NCBI RefSeq assembly: GCF_032773895.1
Contig: NZ_CP120416.1
Span: 3,563,001-3,627,000 of the forward strand
Direction: 5' to 3'
From: Teredinibacter sp. KSP-S5-2
Lineage (GTDB): Bacteria > Pseudomonadota > Gammaproteobacteria > Pseudomonadales > Cellvibrionaceae
Length of the DNA: 64,000 nucleotides
Made by a program: the position numbers and the translations under genes. How positions within the stretch are numbered: position 1 is the first letter of the stretch; every line of letters starts with the position of its first letter. The notes under the pieces were generated by a model. That model searched no databases. It saw only the letters and a program-made list of their open reading frames with translations, and was not told where the DNA came from. Shown here in pieces: positions 44,477-53,158 of the stretch.

Positions 44477-45488
44477 ACTCGCTATTATTGGAGCAGGAAA
44501 TATTGCCCGGATTCGGGCGCGGGCACTACTAAAAACCGGGCAGATTGAACTGTGTGGCGTTGCCGCACATCGACAAACTTCTGCAGAAAAATTTGCTCGG
44601 GATTTTTCCATCCCCTTTGCCACAGATAACTACAAAGAACTCAGCAATACCAAACCAGACGCCTTTTTATTGGAAGTACCTCATCAAATTCAGGACGAAG
44701 CTGCAATCTGGACATTGCAACAGAAATGTCACCTGCTTATCGGCGGCTGTTTGGCAACATCTTCGGCAGTGGGCAAACAAATTATTCATTTAGCGAACAA
44801 ATACCACTCCATTGTGGAATGTGGTTATGAAGCGAGATACAAAGCCTGCTGGCAAAAAGTCAAACAGTACCTCAGGGATAAAGAGATTGGCCTCCCGTTA
44901 ACGGTCAACGCAATTGCCCTTTGGCAACCACCACCCAATAGTTGGTACACCCAACAAACCACCAGCGGCGGCATGCCAGTTACCCACATGACTTATGCAT
45001 TCATAAACCCCTTACGCTGGCTATTTGGTCATGGTGTACATATATCTACACAAGCCAATGCCTTGGAAGACTACGGAAATGATTCGCTAAAGGAAAACCT
45101 ATGCATTACGCAACTAAAATTCCCCGGCGAGTTACTGGCTTCACTGACCGCAGGTTTTGTCAGTGCCCTCCCGGCTAAACGTTGGCACTTAGACGTAGTT
45201 GGTACAAAGGGAATTATAGAAATTCACCCAGGTGATCTGGACGAAGGATCATTAATCATCCATCAAGGACAAGGGGACTCCAGAGAGGAGTCATTTGATC
45301 ATGCCATCAACGCATTTGATGGCCAGGCAGCTGTTTTCGTTGAGTCCTGCCTCGAGCGACAAAATGATATGCATTCAATATCACAGTGCTTAAACCCGCC
45401 AGAAGACGCGATAAAAGATATTAAACTGACCGAGAGCATAACGCATTTTCTGTATCGTGAAACAAAAAATGAACACGCCTTAGCGTAG
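44469..45488 (+). CDS. Gfo/Idh/MocA family oxidoreductase
   Basis: A 339-residue NAD(P)-dependent oxidoreductase from the ATG at 44469, overlapping the previous gene by 8 bases. The nucleotide loop is LAIIGAGNIARIRARAL. The second half shows the family's beta-sheet domain (GGCLATSSAVG, ECGYEARYK, GGMPVTHMTYAFINPLRWLFG, VVGTKGIIEIHPG). In place of the common E-K-P it has LIGGCLA, so the conserved Lys is missing and activity may be atypical. Related enzymes oxidise inositols, sugars or UDP-sugars. In this cluster it may form the polar headgroup (inference). Confidence 0.85.
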   Translation: MLKLAIIGAGNIARIRARALLKTGQIELCGVAAHRQTSAEKFARDFSIPFATDNYKELSNTKPDAFLLEVPHQIQDEAAIWTLQQKCHLLIGGCLATSSAVGKQIIHLANKYHSIVECGYEARYKACWQKVKQYLRDKEIGLPLTVNAIALWQPPPNSWYTQQTTSGGMPVTHMTYAFINPLRWLFGHGVHISTQANALEDYGNDSLKENLCITQLKFPGELLASLTAGFVSALPAKRWHLDVVGTKGIIEIHPGDLDEGSLIIHQGQGDSREESFDHAINAFDGQAAVFVESCLERQNDMHSISQCLNPPEDAIKDIKLTESITHFLYRETKNEHALA

Positions 45489-45496
45489 GTAAAGCA

Positions 45497-46447
45497 ATGA
45501 TTAGAGACGAATTTTATTTAACCCAGGCACAGGACCCACATATTGCACGTAGAAGAGCAATAAGAAAACGATACCCGGAAATAAAACAATTAATTGGTCC
45601 AAACCCTTATTCCTCTTTACTCATTTTCTTTCTAGTCGTATTACAGTTTACTATCGCGTGGCAGTTAAAGAATCAATCTCTATTGATTATTCTTATTGTT
45701 TCATACGTGATAGGTGCATACATTTCTGCTGCACTCTACGCCCTTATTCACGAAGCAAGCCATAAACTGGTTTTCAAACGAGCAACAGCGAACAAAATAA
45801 CCGCCCTACTAGCCAACTTACCACTGGTAACCGTTGGCGCTATGCCTTTTTTTAAATTCCATAAATCACATCACCTGAGCTTTAACGACTACAGAAAGGA
45901 TGTTGGTGTTCCGACACATCAGGAAGCCAAATGGGTAGGTAACAATCCTTTACGAAAAATTATTTGGCTTGCATTTTTTCCTTTATTTCAATGGCGAAGA
46001 ACAGCCAAGCATCCGCTGGCCAAATCCGGCATAGACAAGTGGATGCTAGTGAATATTTTTACTCAAACACTGGCTAACGCGGCGGTTATTTATTTTCTTG
46101 GAATATGGAGTTTCATCTATCTGTTTCTTTGTATTACCTGGTCTTTTGGCCTCCATCCTCTGGGTACACGAGTGGTACAGGAACACTTTGTCGTACAGGA
46201 AGACCAGGAAACGAACAACTACACCGGGTTAAGTAAACTATTTGAATGCAACTTCGGTCTACATGCCGAACATCATGATTTCCCGGGTATCCCCTGGAAT
46301 CGCTTACCCAAACTCAGCAAAATTGCGAAAAAAGAATATCAGTCTATTCCGAAATTCAGATCCAGGTTGTTGCTCATGTTTGACTTTATATTCAACGCAA
46401 AATGGAATCTGTACAACAACACCATCAGAATTAAGAACAGAGCGTAA
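45497..46447 (+). CDS. Sphingolipid delta-4 desaturase (DEGS)-like membrane desaturase
   Basis: A 316-residue membrane desaturase/hydroxylase. The three His clusters are HEASH (85-89), HKSHH (122-126) and HAEHH (256-260). The surrounding segments LGIWSFIYLFLC, FGLHPLGTRVVQEHF (His-220, His-230), GLHAEHHDFPGIPWNRLP and YQSIPKF closely follow those of eukaryotic dihydroceramide delta-4 desaturase (DEGS), more than bacterial delta-9 or beta-carotene types. It should insert a double bond or hydroxyl into an acyl or sphingoid chain at the membrane, using a di-iron centre. As the last gene of the cluster it is likely to modify the lipid part of the product. It ends 28 bases before a convergent gene. 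Confidence 0.85.
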   Translation: MIRDEFYLTQAQDPHIARRRAIRKRYPEIKQLIGPNPYSSLLIFFLVVLQFTIAWQLKNQSLLIILIVSYVIGAYISAALYALIHEASHKLVFKRATANKITALLANLPLVTVGAMPFFKFHKSHHLSFNDYRKDVGVPTHQEAKWVGNNPLRKIIWLAFFPLFQWRRTAKHPLAKSGIDKWMLVNIFTQTLANAAVIYFLGIWSFIYLFLCITWSFGLHPLGTRVVQEHFVVQEDQETNNYTGLSKLFECNFGLHAEHHDFPGIPWNRLPKLSKIAKKEYQSIPKFRSRLLLMFDFIFNAKWNLYNNTIRIKNRA

Positions 46448-46475
46448 ACCTAATTTATTACTTAATTCACATTTA

Positions 46476-47417
46476 TTACGCTGGAACCTGATGAAAGGAA
46501 AATCCTCCCTGAATAACAAGTTCAGAGTACGCTAAACGTATTTCTCCAGGCCGACGCTCAATAAGAGGACGAAGCGAAGCTTCTTTCGGCAGTTTCTCTG
46601 CAACCTGTTTTCTGAATCGATAGATATGAATATTGATATGTTGCTCTTTCATTCTCAAGCTTTGTATCAATATATCCTTTTTCATCCAGCCCTGATCTAA
46701 CTCACACAAACCTCTACGCCGATCATCGAGCCTCTGTCGCGCCAATAGCAGTAACAGATAATGGTGGGCTCGCTCTCCCATATCAAACTGTTTTCCATTA
46801 ACAATTAATGTTAGAGAGACATGTTCTTCATTCCGGTTAACATCAAAAATACATTGTATGTTTTTACTTGAATGAATAGTTTTCATGTCGATAGTCGCTG
46901 AACTTGGGCATCCCTCGACAAACTCCCATAAGGTATCATGAACACCAACCTGATCCCCAGTTCGCAGAGCCCGTATTTCGTCATCCGACTCACACATCCA
47001 CTCCCCATTATCAGACAAATAAACCACAATAGAGTGGCTTTGTATGGGAAGTACCTCGACATCAAAAAGTGAAATCGTTGGCAAACCTTCAACCACGGGC
47101 ATCAGACAGGAAACAGGCGCATCCAGATCAACCATTCTCCATGTTTCTTGATTACCATTTTCGCCAAATTGAATTCTATCTCCACCGGTCAATAGAGAAA
47201 AAACACCAGGCACAAGTTTCTTTTTATTCAGCCAAGTTCCGTTGGTACTGAGATCTTTTATCTTCCAGTGTTCACCATCCCAGGCAACAATAGCATGATT
47301 ACGAGAGCACCCGACGCCCTCTATCAGAGTATGGTTTGTATCTACACTGCGACCAAAAGAATGATAAGGCCTTAGCAATCTTTGTTGTCCATCCAACTCT
47401 CGACGAATAGTAGCCAT
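46476..47417 (-). CDS. FHA domain protein with C-terminal winged-helix domain
   Basis: About 313 residues from the ATG at 47417 (a GTG at 47429 is also possible). The FHA domain (about 15-95) shows SFGRSVDTN, GCSRNHAIV and DLSTNGTWLN, a phosphothreonine-binding set with the key Arg, Ser, His and Asn. The C-terminal part (about 195-310) contains a winged-helix-like region with LLLLLARQRLDDRR, DILIQSLRMKEQHINIHIYRFRKQV and IRLAY, similar to OmpR-type DNA-binding domains. The protein would read a phosphorylated partner and act on DNA. It is followed upstream by a Ser/Thr kinase gene (98 bases away), which is the natural source of the phosphorylation signal. Confidence 0.85.
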   Translation of the reverse strand: MATIRRELDGQQRLLRPYHSFGRSVDTNHTLIEGVGCSRNHAIVAWDGEHWKIKDLSTNGTWLNKKKLVPGVFSLLTGGDRIQFGENGNQETWRMVDLDAPVSCLMPVVEGLPTISLFDVEVLPIQSHSIVVYLSDNGEWMCESDDEIRALRTGDQVGVHDTLWEFVEGCPSSATIDMKTIHSSKNIQCIFDVNRNEEHVSLTLIVNGKQFDMGERAHHYLLLLLARQRLDDRRRGLCELDQGWMKKDILIQSLRMKEQHINIHIYRFRKQVAEKLPKEASLRPLIERRPGEIRLAYSELVIQGGFSFHQVPA

Positions 47418-47515
47418 ATCAAACACCACGATAAAACTGTTTTTTAATCGAAAAATTTACCGCGAAAAGAAAATGAATTGATCTTATTTTTTCGAATAAC
47501 ACATCACATACCTCA

Positions 47516-48409
47516 TCATTCAACCACAGATTCTCCTAATACACTACTCCAGCAACGTAACTCACGGTATATAGACAAGGCATCTTGCCAACGCATTTCT
47601 TGTTCCTTTTGCACCGCTTTCGACAAAATAAAATCCAACCCAGATTTTTTTATGCATTCAGGCATCGCAACAAAAAAACTATCAAGCTGCCTATTCACCA
47701 TCATCGAGTAACTTTCACCATATACAACAGCTCGGCCAATAAGGCATTCTATGAATATCAAACCCCATGCATAGATATCTGATTTTATCGTGGGCATTTC
47801 ACCTCTTAACACTTCCGGTGCACAGTATGCTGGAGAGCATTTTCGTTGTTCATTATATTGCTGACAACGTTCGACTACTGCGTTACCGAAATCAATCAAC
47901 TTAACCCCCAATGAATTATTATTGTTATACACCAGTATATTTGCAGGTTTTAAATCATTATGAATTACATTATTTTTTTCCAGATACACCAGCACTTCCA
48001 GCACTTTAGTCATAACATGGACAGTCTCCGCAAGTGAGAACGCACCGTGTTCAAACAGCCAATCTTTTAACGAAGCACCAGAAACATATTCAAATACCAG
48101 ATATCGAAACTCTCCATCATTTATATCAGACTGCAACACACGAACAATATTAGAATGATTTAGAGACTTTACTATCTCAAACTCTTTTTCACACTCGCTC
48201 CGAAAAACCGGACAAGAGATGTCAACAATTGATTTTTCAGAGGGCCATACTTTAATAGCGACTTTATTTCCTGAATCAATATCCAATGCCTCATATACAC
48301 AACATTCAATTCCGAACGACAACATACCGAGAACTCGATACCCTTTACCCAATAACTGTGTATGTATTTGATCTAAATGGCCACTTTCACGGGAGTACGT
48401 CATAGGCAT
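47516..48409 (-). CDS. Eukaryotic-type Ser/Thr protein kinase
   Basis: A kinase of about 297 residues, placed at the ATG at 48409; a TTG at 48415, with AGGAG 7 bases upstream, is an equally good start. Kinase motifs are VAIKVWP (ATP-binding Lys), VIHNDLKPANIL (catalytic loop HxDLKxxN), KLIDFGNA (DFG), CAPEVLRG (APE) and SDIYAWGLI. There is no transmembrane helix or extracellular domain, so it is cytoplasmic. It sits upstream of the FHA/winged-helix gene on the same strand, a common kinase-reader pairing. The first glycine loop is unusual (LSFGIECCVYEA), but the ATP-binding Lys is kept. Confidence 0.9.
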   Translation of the reverse strand: MPMTYSRESGHLDQIHTQLLGKGYRVLGMLSFGIECCVYEALDIDSGNKVAIKVWPSEKSIVDISCPVFRSECEKEFEIVKSLNHSNIVRVLQSDINDGEFRYLVFEYVSGASLKDWLFEHGAFSLAETVHVMTKVLEVLVYLEKNNVIHNDLKPANILVYNNNNSLGVKLIDFGNAVVERCQQYNEQRKCSPAYCAPEVLRGEMPTIKSDIYAWGLIFIECLIGRAVVYGESYSMMVNRQLDSFFVAMPECIKKSGLDFILSKAVQKEQEMRWQDALSIYRELRCWSSVLGESVVE

Positions 48410-48857
48410 GGTCAAATCGCGATCTCCTGATATAGGAAAATCAAACAAGACAAAACCATTTCATATTAATTCATCTTTCTTGGAATGGCCTAAAAGGGAA
48501 TGAAAGAAATCGCTGATTTGGCGGGAGGATATTGACTATGACACTTAAATATAATTTTTCATAAAAAAATAGCGTGTCGTATATTATGCACAAAATATGC
48601 TGCGCCAAAGACGTAGAACAAGGGATATTTATTTTTGCTATAAAAATGCGCATGTAAGAATAGAATCGAACGGATACAAAACGAAACTATCTACATTGAG
48701 GATGTGCCTTTGAATGAAACAGTGAAGATGTTTTAAGATTCGGGCATTCTACAGAACTCGCCTCGGAAAATAATTTTCCGAGGGACTTCGCAAATGCGTA
48801 TGTACTGGAGAGTATTGAAAAGAAGGTATCACCAGAAAAAGTACCCGGATTAACCGG
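48410..48857. other. Intergenic region with a perfect palindrome
   Basis: About 450 bases between the kinase start and the maoP end, with no supported gene. A perfect 10-bp palindrome CCTCGGAAAA/TTTTCCGAGG lies at 48761-48770 and 48774-48783. It has no T-run on either side, so its role as a terminator of maoP is uncertain. Confidence 0.4.
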
Positions 48858-49241
48858 TTAACTCGCTTTTCTGGAGTCCACTTCTATATCGTCACTCACA
48901 TCGTCAAGGCTGGAATCATCATCCGAATCGTCCGAAGACACCGCAGGGGCCCCCAGAGTAAACGACATCTGACTTCTGGAAGTTTTTTCGCAAAATAGCT
49001 TCCAGGCCTTCTCGTGATTTGATTCGGCATCTTTATTACCTTTACAGAAGCTGACGAAATCAGATTCCACCGGGGTTTCCGGACTTCTTTCGCCTTTGGC
49101 TAAAGCTTCATAAGCGTAAAAGTGATTTTCCAACAACCGAACTTGCTCAAAAGTAAATTCGCCACTGCGAGATAATCCGTAAGGGAAGTAGCTTCCTCCC
49201 CAAAAGTGGCGGCCATTCTGGTCAAAATCTTTTGCTGTCAT
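48858..49241 (-). CDS. maoP: MaoP/DUF413 family protein
   Basis: A 127-residue protein of the DUF413 (YifE/MaoP) family. The conserved run FDQNGRHFWGGSYFPYGLSR, GEFTFEQVRLLENHFYAY and the spacing of the C-terminal KAWKLF segment match MaoP of E. coli (112 residues), which together with the maoS site keeps the Ori macrodomain organised. An acidic Ser/Asp tail (residues 100-127) is an addition seen only in some homologues. No maoS-like site was sought successfully. The gene stands alone on the minus strand; its promoter should be in 49242-49480. Confidence 0.85.
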   Translation of the reverse strand: MTAKDFDQNGRHFWGGSYFPYGLSRSGEFTFEQVRLLENHFYAYEALAKGERSPETPVESDFVSFCKGNKDAESNHEKAWKLFCEKTSRSQMSFTLGAPAVSSDDSDDDSSLDDVSDDIEVDSRKAS

Positions 49242-49585
49242 TGATTCAAATACCTAATTGAACTTACCTATATTCAATTTTGGGATTATGGTAAGGCCTG
49301 TTTTCCTTGTACAATGACGATTTTTTGTAGTTTCAATAAATTTTTTTGATCAAAAACCCCTTCTGGCCTCCGGGCAAAATTGCAGCTCATATCTAGGCCG
49401 GGTGATAAAAAAAACGTATCCGTAAACGTCAGATACTAGGCTCCTGTATGCTCCAGACAAGCGAATTCTCTCACCTTGGAGGTTAGCAGTGATAGAATGC
49501 CCCACTATTCATCCAAGGCCGCTTACCCCATCGATCGAACACATAAGCAGCATTTTTGTGCCACCAAACGATAGGAAACTCATCC
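49242..49585. other. Divergent promoter region, no gene
   Basis: About 340 bases between maoP (minus) and the Nudix gene (plus). Presumably both promoters lie here. No other element was recognised. Confidence 0.4.
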
Positions 49586-50191
49586 ATGACCATCACTTTT
49601 GCAAATAGACAGAACGAGTGCGTTGAGACTCAGGATGGACGACGGGTCTGGCTTTCTCGTGCCTGCGCGGTCGTTGCTCAAGTGTGTCTATACCGCCAGT
49701 CGAACCAGACGTGGTATGTATTATTAGGCAAACGCGGCAGCGGCGTGCCGGACTTCCAGGGGCATTGGTGTTTCCCCTGCGGATATCTGGATTGGGATGA
49801 GACCTTAGCAAAAGCCATGTTGCGCGAAGTATGGGAGGAATGCGGTGTCTATCTGCCACACCTGGCAACCCATGATAATTTTGTTCATTCAGACAACCCA
49901 GCGTTCTTTGAGCACTCGGTGGAGGACGAGCAACCCTGGCATATCGCGGATATTCCCCGCTCCACCAAGCAAAACATCAGTTTTCATTATGCGTTGTTTT
50001 TCTCCTGGGATGGAGATGCCTTACCGGAGCTTTCGAACCAAAACTGCGAGCCAGACGAAGTGGATGACCTTGGCTGGTTTTCACTACAAGATGCGAGTGA
50101 GCTCACTCTGGCGTTTAATCACAATGAACGGCTGGCACATTTATTACGTGCAAAATCGGACAATTTTAGTCAGCCGCCCTTAAAGAAGTAA
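49586..50191 (+). CDS. Nudix hydrolase
   Basis: A 201-residue hydrolase from the ATG at 49586 (GGA about 9 bases upstream). The Nudix box GYLDWDETLAKAMLREVWEECG fits Gx5Ex7REUxEExGU exactly. The fold starts with a CAVVAQVCLY strand and ends in a mixed helix; a region HADIPRSTKQNISFHY with aromatic residues may bind the substrate. Which nucleoside diphosphate derivative is hydrolysed cannot be told. It is convergent with btuF and is followed by a strong terminator. Confidence 0.88.
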   Translation: MTITFANRQNECVETQDGRRVWLSRACAVVAQVCLYRQSNQTWYVLLGKRGSGVPDFQGHWCFPCGYLDWDETLAKAMLREVWEECGVYLPHLATHDNFVHSDNPAFFEHSVEDEQPWHIADIPRSTKQNISFHYALFFSWDGDALPELSNQNCEPDEVDDLGWFSLQDASELTLAFNHNERLAHLLRAKSDNFSQPPLKK

Positions 50192-50279
50192 TACTCTAGA
50201 ACCAAATTATTTTGAGTGATTGGTGGGGTAGAGATCCGAGCCAAACATAAAAAAACGCATGCATACTTGTTTATAACTT

Positions 50280-50309
50280 CCTCAATTCATCCTTGAATTG
50301 AGGGTTTTT
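50280..50309 (+). terminator. Rho-independent terminator of the Nudix gene
   Basis: CCTCAATTCA pairs with TGAATTGAGG (50280-50289 with 50294-50303), a 10-bp stem with a 4-base loop, followed by GTTTTTAAA. It also stands at the end of the convergent B12 operon. Confidence 0.8.
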
Positions 50310-50340
50310 AAATCCGGCGAAAGTTGACTGAGGTGTACTG

Positions 50341-51225
50341 CTACAGACAATCAGTTCTCTTTCTCGCGATATCCAAACTTCTGCAAATGGTTTCCGCTCC
50401 CTGTAAAATTCGCATAGTGTGGCGTTGAATTAAATCCGGGTGGACATAAAATAAATTATCGCACTGAACGCTTTGCAACTGTTTCCATTTTTTCCACATA
50501 TCCAGCCATTCAGGTCTTTCCTCGCCCATGCCGCTGGCAATAATTGCTTTGGGATCGGTTTGTAAAATTGACTCAACACTCACTTTCGGCGCTAACGCGG
50601 GCTCATCAGAAAAGACATTTTTTCCGCCGCATAGAGTAATCACATCACTAATAATGTGCTTGCCATTTAACGTTTGTATCGGGTCATTCCACACCTGATA
50701 AAACACGGTCACCTGAGATTTTTCAGCGTATTGATGTTTTAATTCGGTGTATTGAGCTTCAAACTGTTTTGCCGCCTCTTCTGCAACAGACTGATTCCCC
50801 GTTAATACGCCATAATCTCGAATAGATTTTGGGATATCACTTAAGCTTCGCGGGTCACTGGCATAAACATTTATCCCCATACGAATGAGCTTTTCCATGA
50901 TCTTGCCGCCACGGCCTGATCGCCAAACCACAACCAGATCCGGCTTCAAAGCCAATATTGCTTCAAGGCTAAAAGAACTGATTGCACCCACTCGTGGAAT
51001 ATCTTTTGCCGCCTCAGGGTAATCGCAATAATCCACCGCACCGACAATACGGTCGCCAACACCTGCCGAATACAGGTTTTCAACAATATGTGGTGCTAAA
51101 GCAATAATCCGGTGTGCGGGTTTGGCTAATGTCACCTCCCGACCAGAAAAATCTGTAACGGATATTTCTGCAAAGACATTCATGCAACATAGGGCAACGA
51201 GCCAGCCCAGGAATAGTTTTTTCAT
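50341..51225 (-). CDS. btuF: Periplasmic cobalamin-binding protein BtuF
   Basis: A 294-residue periplasmic binding protein with signal peptide MKKLFLGWLVALCCMNVFA. The substrate-binding fold of the class III helical-hinge type shows RIIALAPHIVENLYSAGVGD at the start, AISSFSLEAILALKPDLVVV and the final WKQLQSVQCDNLFYV. It is the last gene of the B12 operon, 3 bases after cobD, and the matching ATPase and permease genes lie 5 kb upstream in the same operon. It would deliver B12 or cobinamide to that transporter. Confidence 0.88.
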   Translation of the reverse strand: MKKLFLGWLVALCCMNVFAEISVTDFSGREVTLAKPAHRIIALAPHIVENLYSAGVGDRIVGAVDYCDYPEAAKDIPRVGAISSFSLEAILALKPDLVVVWRSGRGGKIMEKLIRMGINVYASDPRSLSDIPKSIRDYGVLTGNQSVAEEAAKQFEAQYTELKHQYAEKSQVTVFYQVWNDPIQTLNGKHIISDVITLCGGKNVFSDEPALAPKVSVESILQTDPKAIIASGMGEERPEWLDMWKKWKQLQSVQCDNLFYVHPDLIQRHTMRILQGAETICRSLDIARKRTDCL

Positions 51226-51228
51226 AGT

Positions 51229-52245
51229 TCACTCACTTTGTATTAATCTCGCAGAAAATATTGGGAGATCGTGCGGCAGCCCAATTCTCAACCAGGCGAC
51301 ATCCGGTTCACTCAAACCAATTCGGGTATAAAGCCCCTGTTTGCCCAACATCTGAAAAAGTGCGAAGATATTTTGCTTACTGTCAAAAGTCGTGGCAAAA
51401 AAAGCACTGTAATAAAATTCAAAATGCGCCAGGTTTTCTTGCAACAATTTAGCGAAGGCGGTGCTTTGATAATTTAGTTTTTCAACATGCTGATTGATCC
51501 AGTTTTTATCGGCCAAGGCCTGTTCTGCCAACCAGATGCTGACCGGCGATAGAGACCATAATCGCCGCAACCCTTTGAATTGTTTTAATCGCTCAACATT
51601 GGCGATAACAAACCCCACACGTAAACCGGGTAGACCAAAAAATTTTCCCATTGAACGCAGCACAATTATATTGCTAGGCATATCCCGACGAATAATTGAA
51701 TTCTCCGGCGTGGCATCCATAAAAGCTTCATCCACAATAAACACGCATGAACTTTGCTCTACTAAGCCATTTAATTTATGTTCGTTTATATGCTCTGTAG
51801 TTGGATTATTGGGGTTTATCACCACGGCATAATCGACATCATTGCCAAGCACTAAAGATTCCAGCTCAGAAAGACGCTCATACTCGATGATTGCATGACG
51901 ATAAGAAAGCCACGCCCGCTTGTGCTCGCTATAGCCCACCTTGGGAATGGCAACTCGCCCCACTGAAAAATATTTCGGCAACTCTTCTATTGCATACTGC
52001 GACCCCGGCATCGCAATAAGTTGTTCTTCGTTGCAACCGTAATACGCTGCGGCAGCAAGGAGTAATGGTCCATCCGGTCGCGACAGCTTGGTAAAAAGTG
52101 TTTGGGGGATATCCGGTATTGGCCAGGGCCATGGACTGATGCCCGTGGACAAATCCAATAAATCCTTTTCAGGAATCGAAAAAAAATTGCTGGCCCAACG
52201 GGTATCACCACCGTGTTCGGGTAATTGCGTCCAGTCAAAAGACAT
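51229..52245 (-). CDS. cobD: Threonine-phosphate decarboxylase (CobD-type PLP enzyme)
   Basis: A 338-residue PLP enzyme of fold type I from the ATG at 52245. It makes (R)-1-amino-2-propanol O-2-phosphate from L-threonine phosphate, which provides the linker of the nucleotide loop. Visible are the N-terminal HGGDTRWAS, LLDLSTGISPWPWP, NPNNPTTEH, VDEAFMDATPE and the Lys-binding region LRSMGKFFGLPGLRVGF. It overlaps cbiB by 11 bases. The enzyme is called cobD in Salmonella and cobC in Pseudomonas. The kinase PduX, needed to make threonine phosphate, is not in the window. Confidence 0.9.
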   Translation of the reverse strand: MSFDWTQLPEHGGDTRWASNFFSIPEKDLLDLSTGISPWPWPIPDIPQTLFTKLSRPDGPLLLAAAAYYGCNEEQLIAMPGSQYAIEELPKYFSVGRVAIPKVGYSEHKRAWLSYRHAIIEYERLSELESLVLGNDVDYAVVINPNNPTTEHINEHKLNGLVEQSSCVFIVDEAFMDATPENSIIRRDMPSNIIVLRSMGKFFGLPGLRVGFVIANVERLKQFKGLRRLWSLSPVSIWLAEQALADKNWINQHVEKLNYQSTAFAKLLQENLAHFEFYYSAFFATTFDSKQNIFALFQMLGKQGLYTRIGLSEPDVAWLRIGLPHDLPIFSARLIQSE

Positions 52246-53158
52246 ACGTCCATCCAATTAATGCCGCAGAAAAAAGCCAGAGAATCAGTGTATGCCAGAC
52301 CAGGGACAAAGCGCGGAGAATGTCGTTATCCTCTGCCTGACGCCCCGCACCCATAACCGGTTTATCGTATTCTTTTCCGTGATAACAAACCCGGCCGCCC
52401 AGAATAACGTTAAGTGCACCAGCACCACTGCACATAACCGGCCCAGCATTAGGGCTGGCACAACGTTTTGTTTGTGTACGCCAACAACGAAGTGCGTTAT
52501 AAGTACTGCCTAATAGCGCATAGCTCATAGCGGTAAGCCGTGCAGGCACATAATTCAGAACATCATCAATTCTTGCCGCGACCCGACCAAAATACAGATA
52601 ATGGCCATGCTTGTACCCCCACATTGCATCCAGAGTATTGGCCAACCGATAAAGAACTACTCCAGGAGCACCTAGACAAAGAAACCAGAAGATAGGCGCA
52701 AATATCGCATCAGAACCATTTTCCAAACAGGATTCTATCGCTGCATTTCTTACGCCCTGTTCATCGGCATTGTCCATATCTCGACTGACAATACGTGCCA
52801 CCAGATCTCTTGCCTTTGCTAAATTGCCCCGGCACAGTTGAGAATAAATAGGCTTAACATGATCAGCTAAACTGCGGTAGGCAATGCCAAAGTACACGAC
52901 CACCGCGTCCAGTAACCACTGCTGTTGCGGCATATACCACACCAAGCAACTCACCAAGGTAACCGGAGGAATGACTAACATCGCCCATGCCATACCACCT
53001 AACAGAATGTGTTTAGTTGAGGAGTCTGGAAGTTTTTTAACAAAAAAACGCTCCACACGTTTCACCCAATGACCAAAACCCACAAGTGGGTGAAATTTTT
53101 TGGGTTCACCGAGTAACCAATCGAATAACACACCTAATAGTAACGACAACACAAACAT
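52235..53158 (-). CDS. cbiB: Adenosylcobinamide-phosphate synthase CbiB
   Basis: A 307-residue inner-membrane protein that attaches aminopropanol phosphate to adenosylcobyric acid. The family start is DWLLGEPKKFHPLVGFGHW, then RDLVARIVSRDMDNADEQGVRNAAIES, GSDAIFAPIFWF, YRLANTLDAMWGYKHG and GRVAARIDDVLNYVPAR. It has about five membrane helices. It starts 1 base after cobS and overlaps cobD, so the three are translationally linked. Confidence 0.93.
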   Translation of the reverse strand: MFVLSLLLGVLFDWLLGEPKKFHPLVGFGHWVKRVERFFVKKLPDSSTKHILLGGMAWAMLVIPPVTLVSCLVWYMPQQQWLLDAVVVYFGIAYRSLADHVKPIYSQLCRGNLAKARDLVARIVSRDMDNADEQGVRNAAIESCLENGSDAIFAPIFWFLCLGAPGVVLYRLANTLDAMWGYKHGHYLYFGRVAARIDDVLNYVPARLTAMSYALLGSTYNALRCWRTQTKRCASPNAGPVMCSGAGALNVILGGRVCYHGKEYDKPVMGAGRQAEDNDILRALSLVWHTLILWLFSAALIGWTYVF

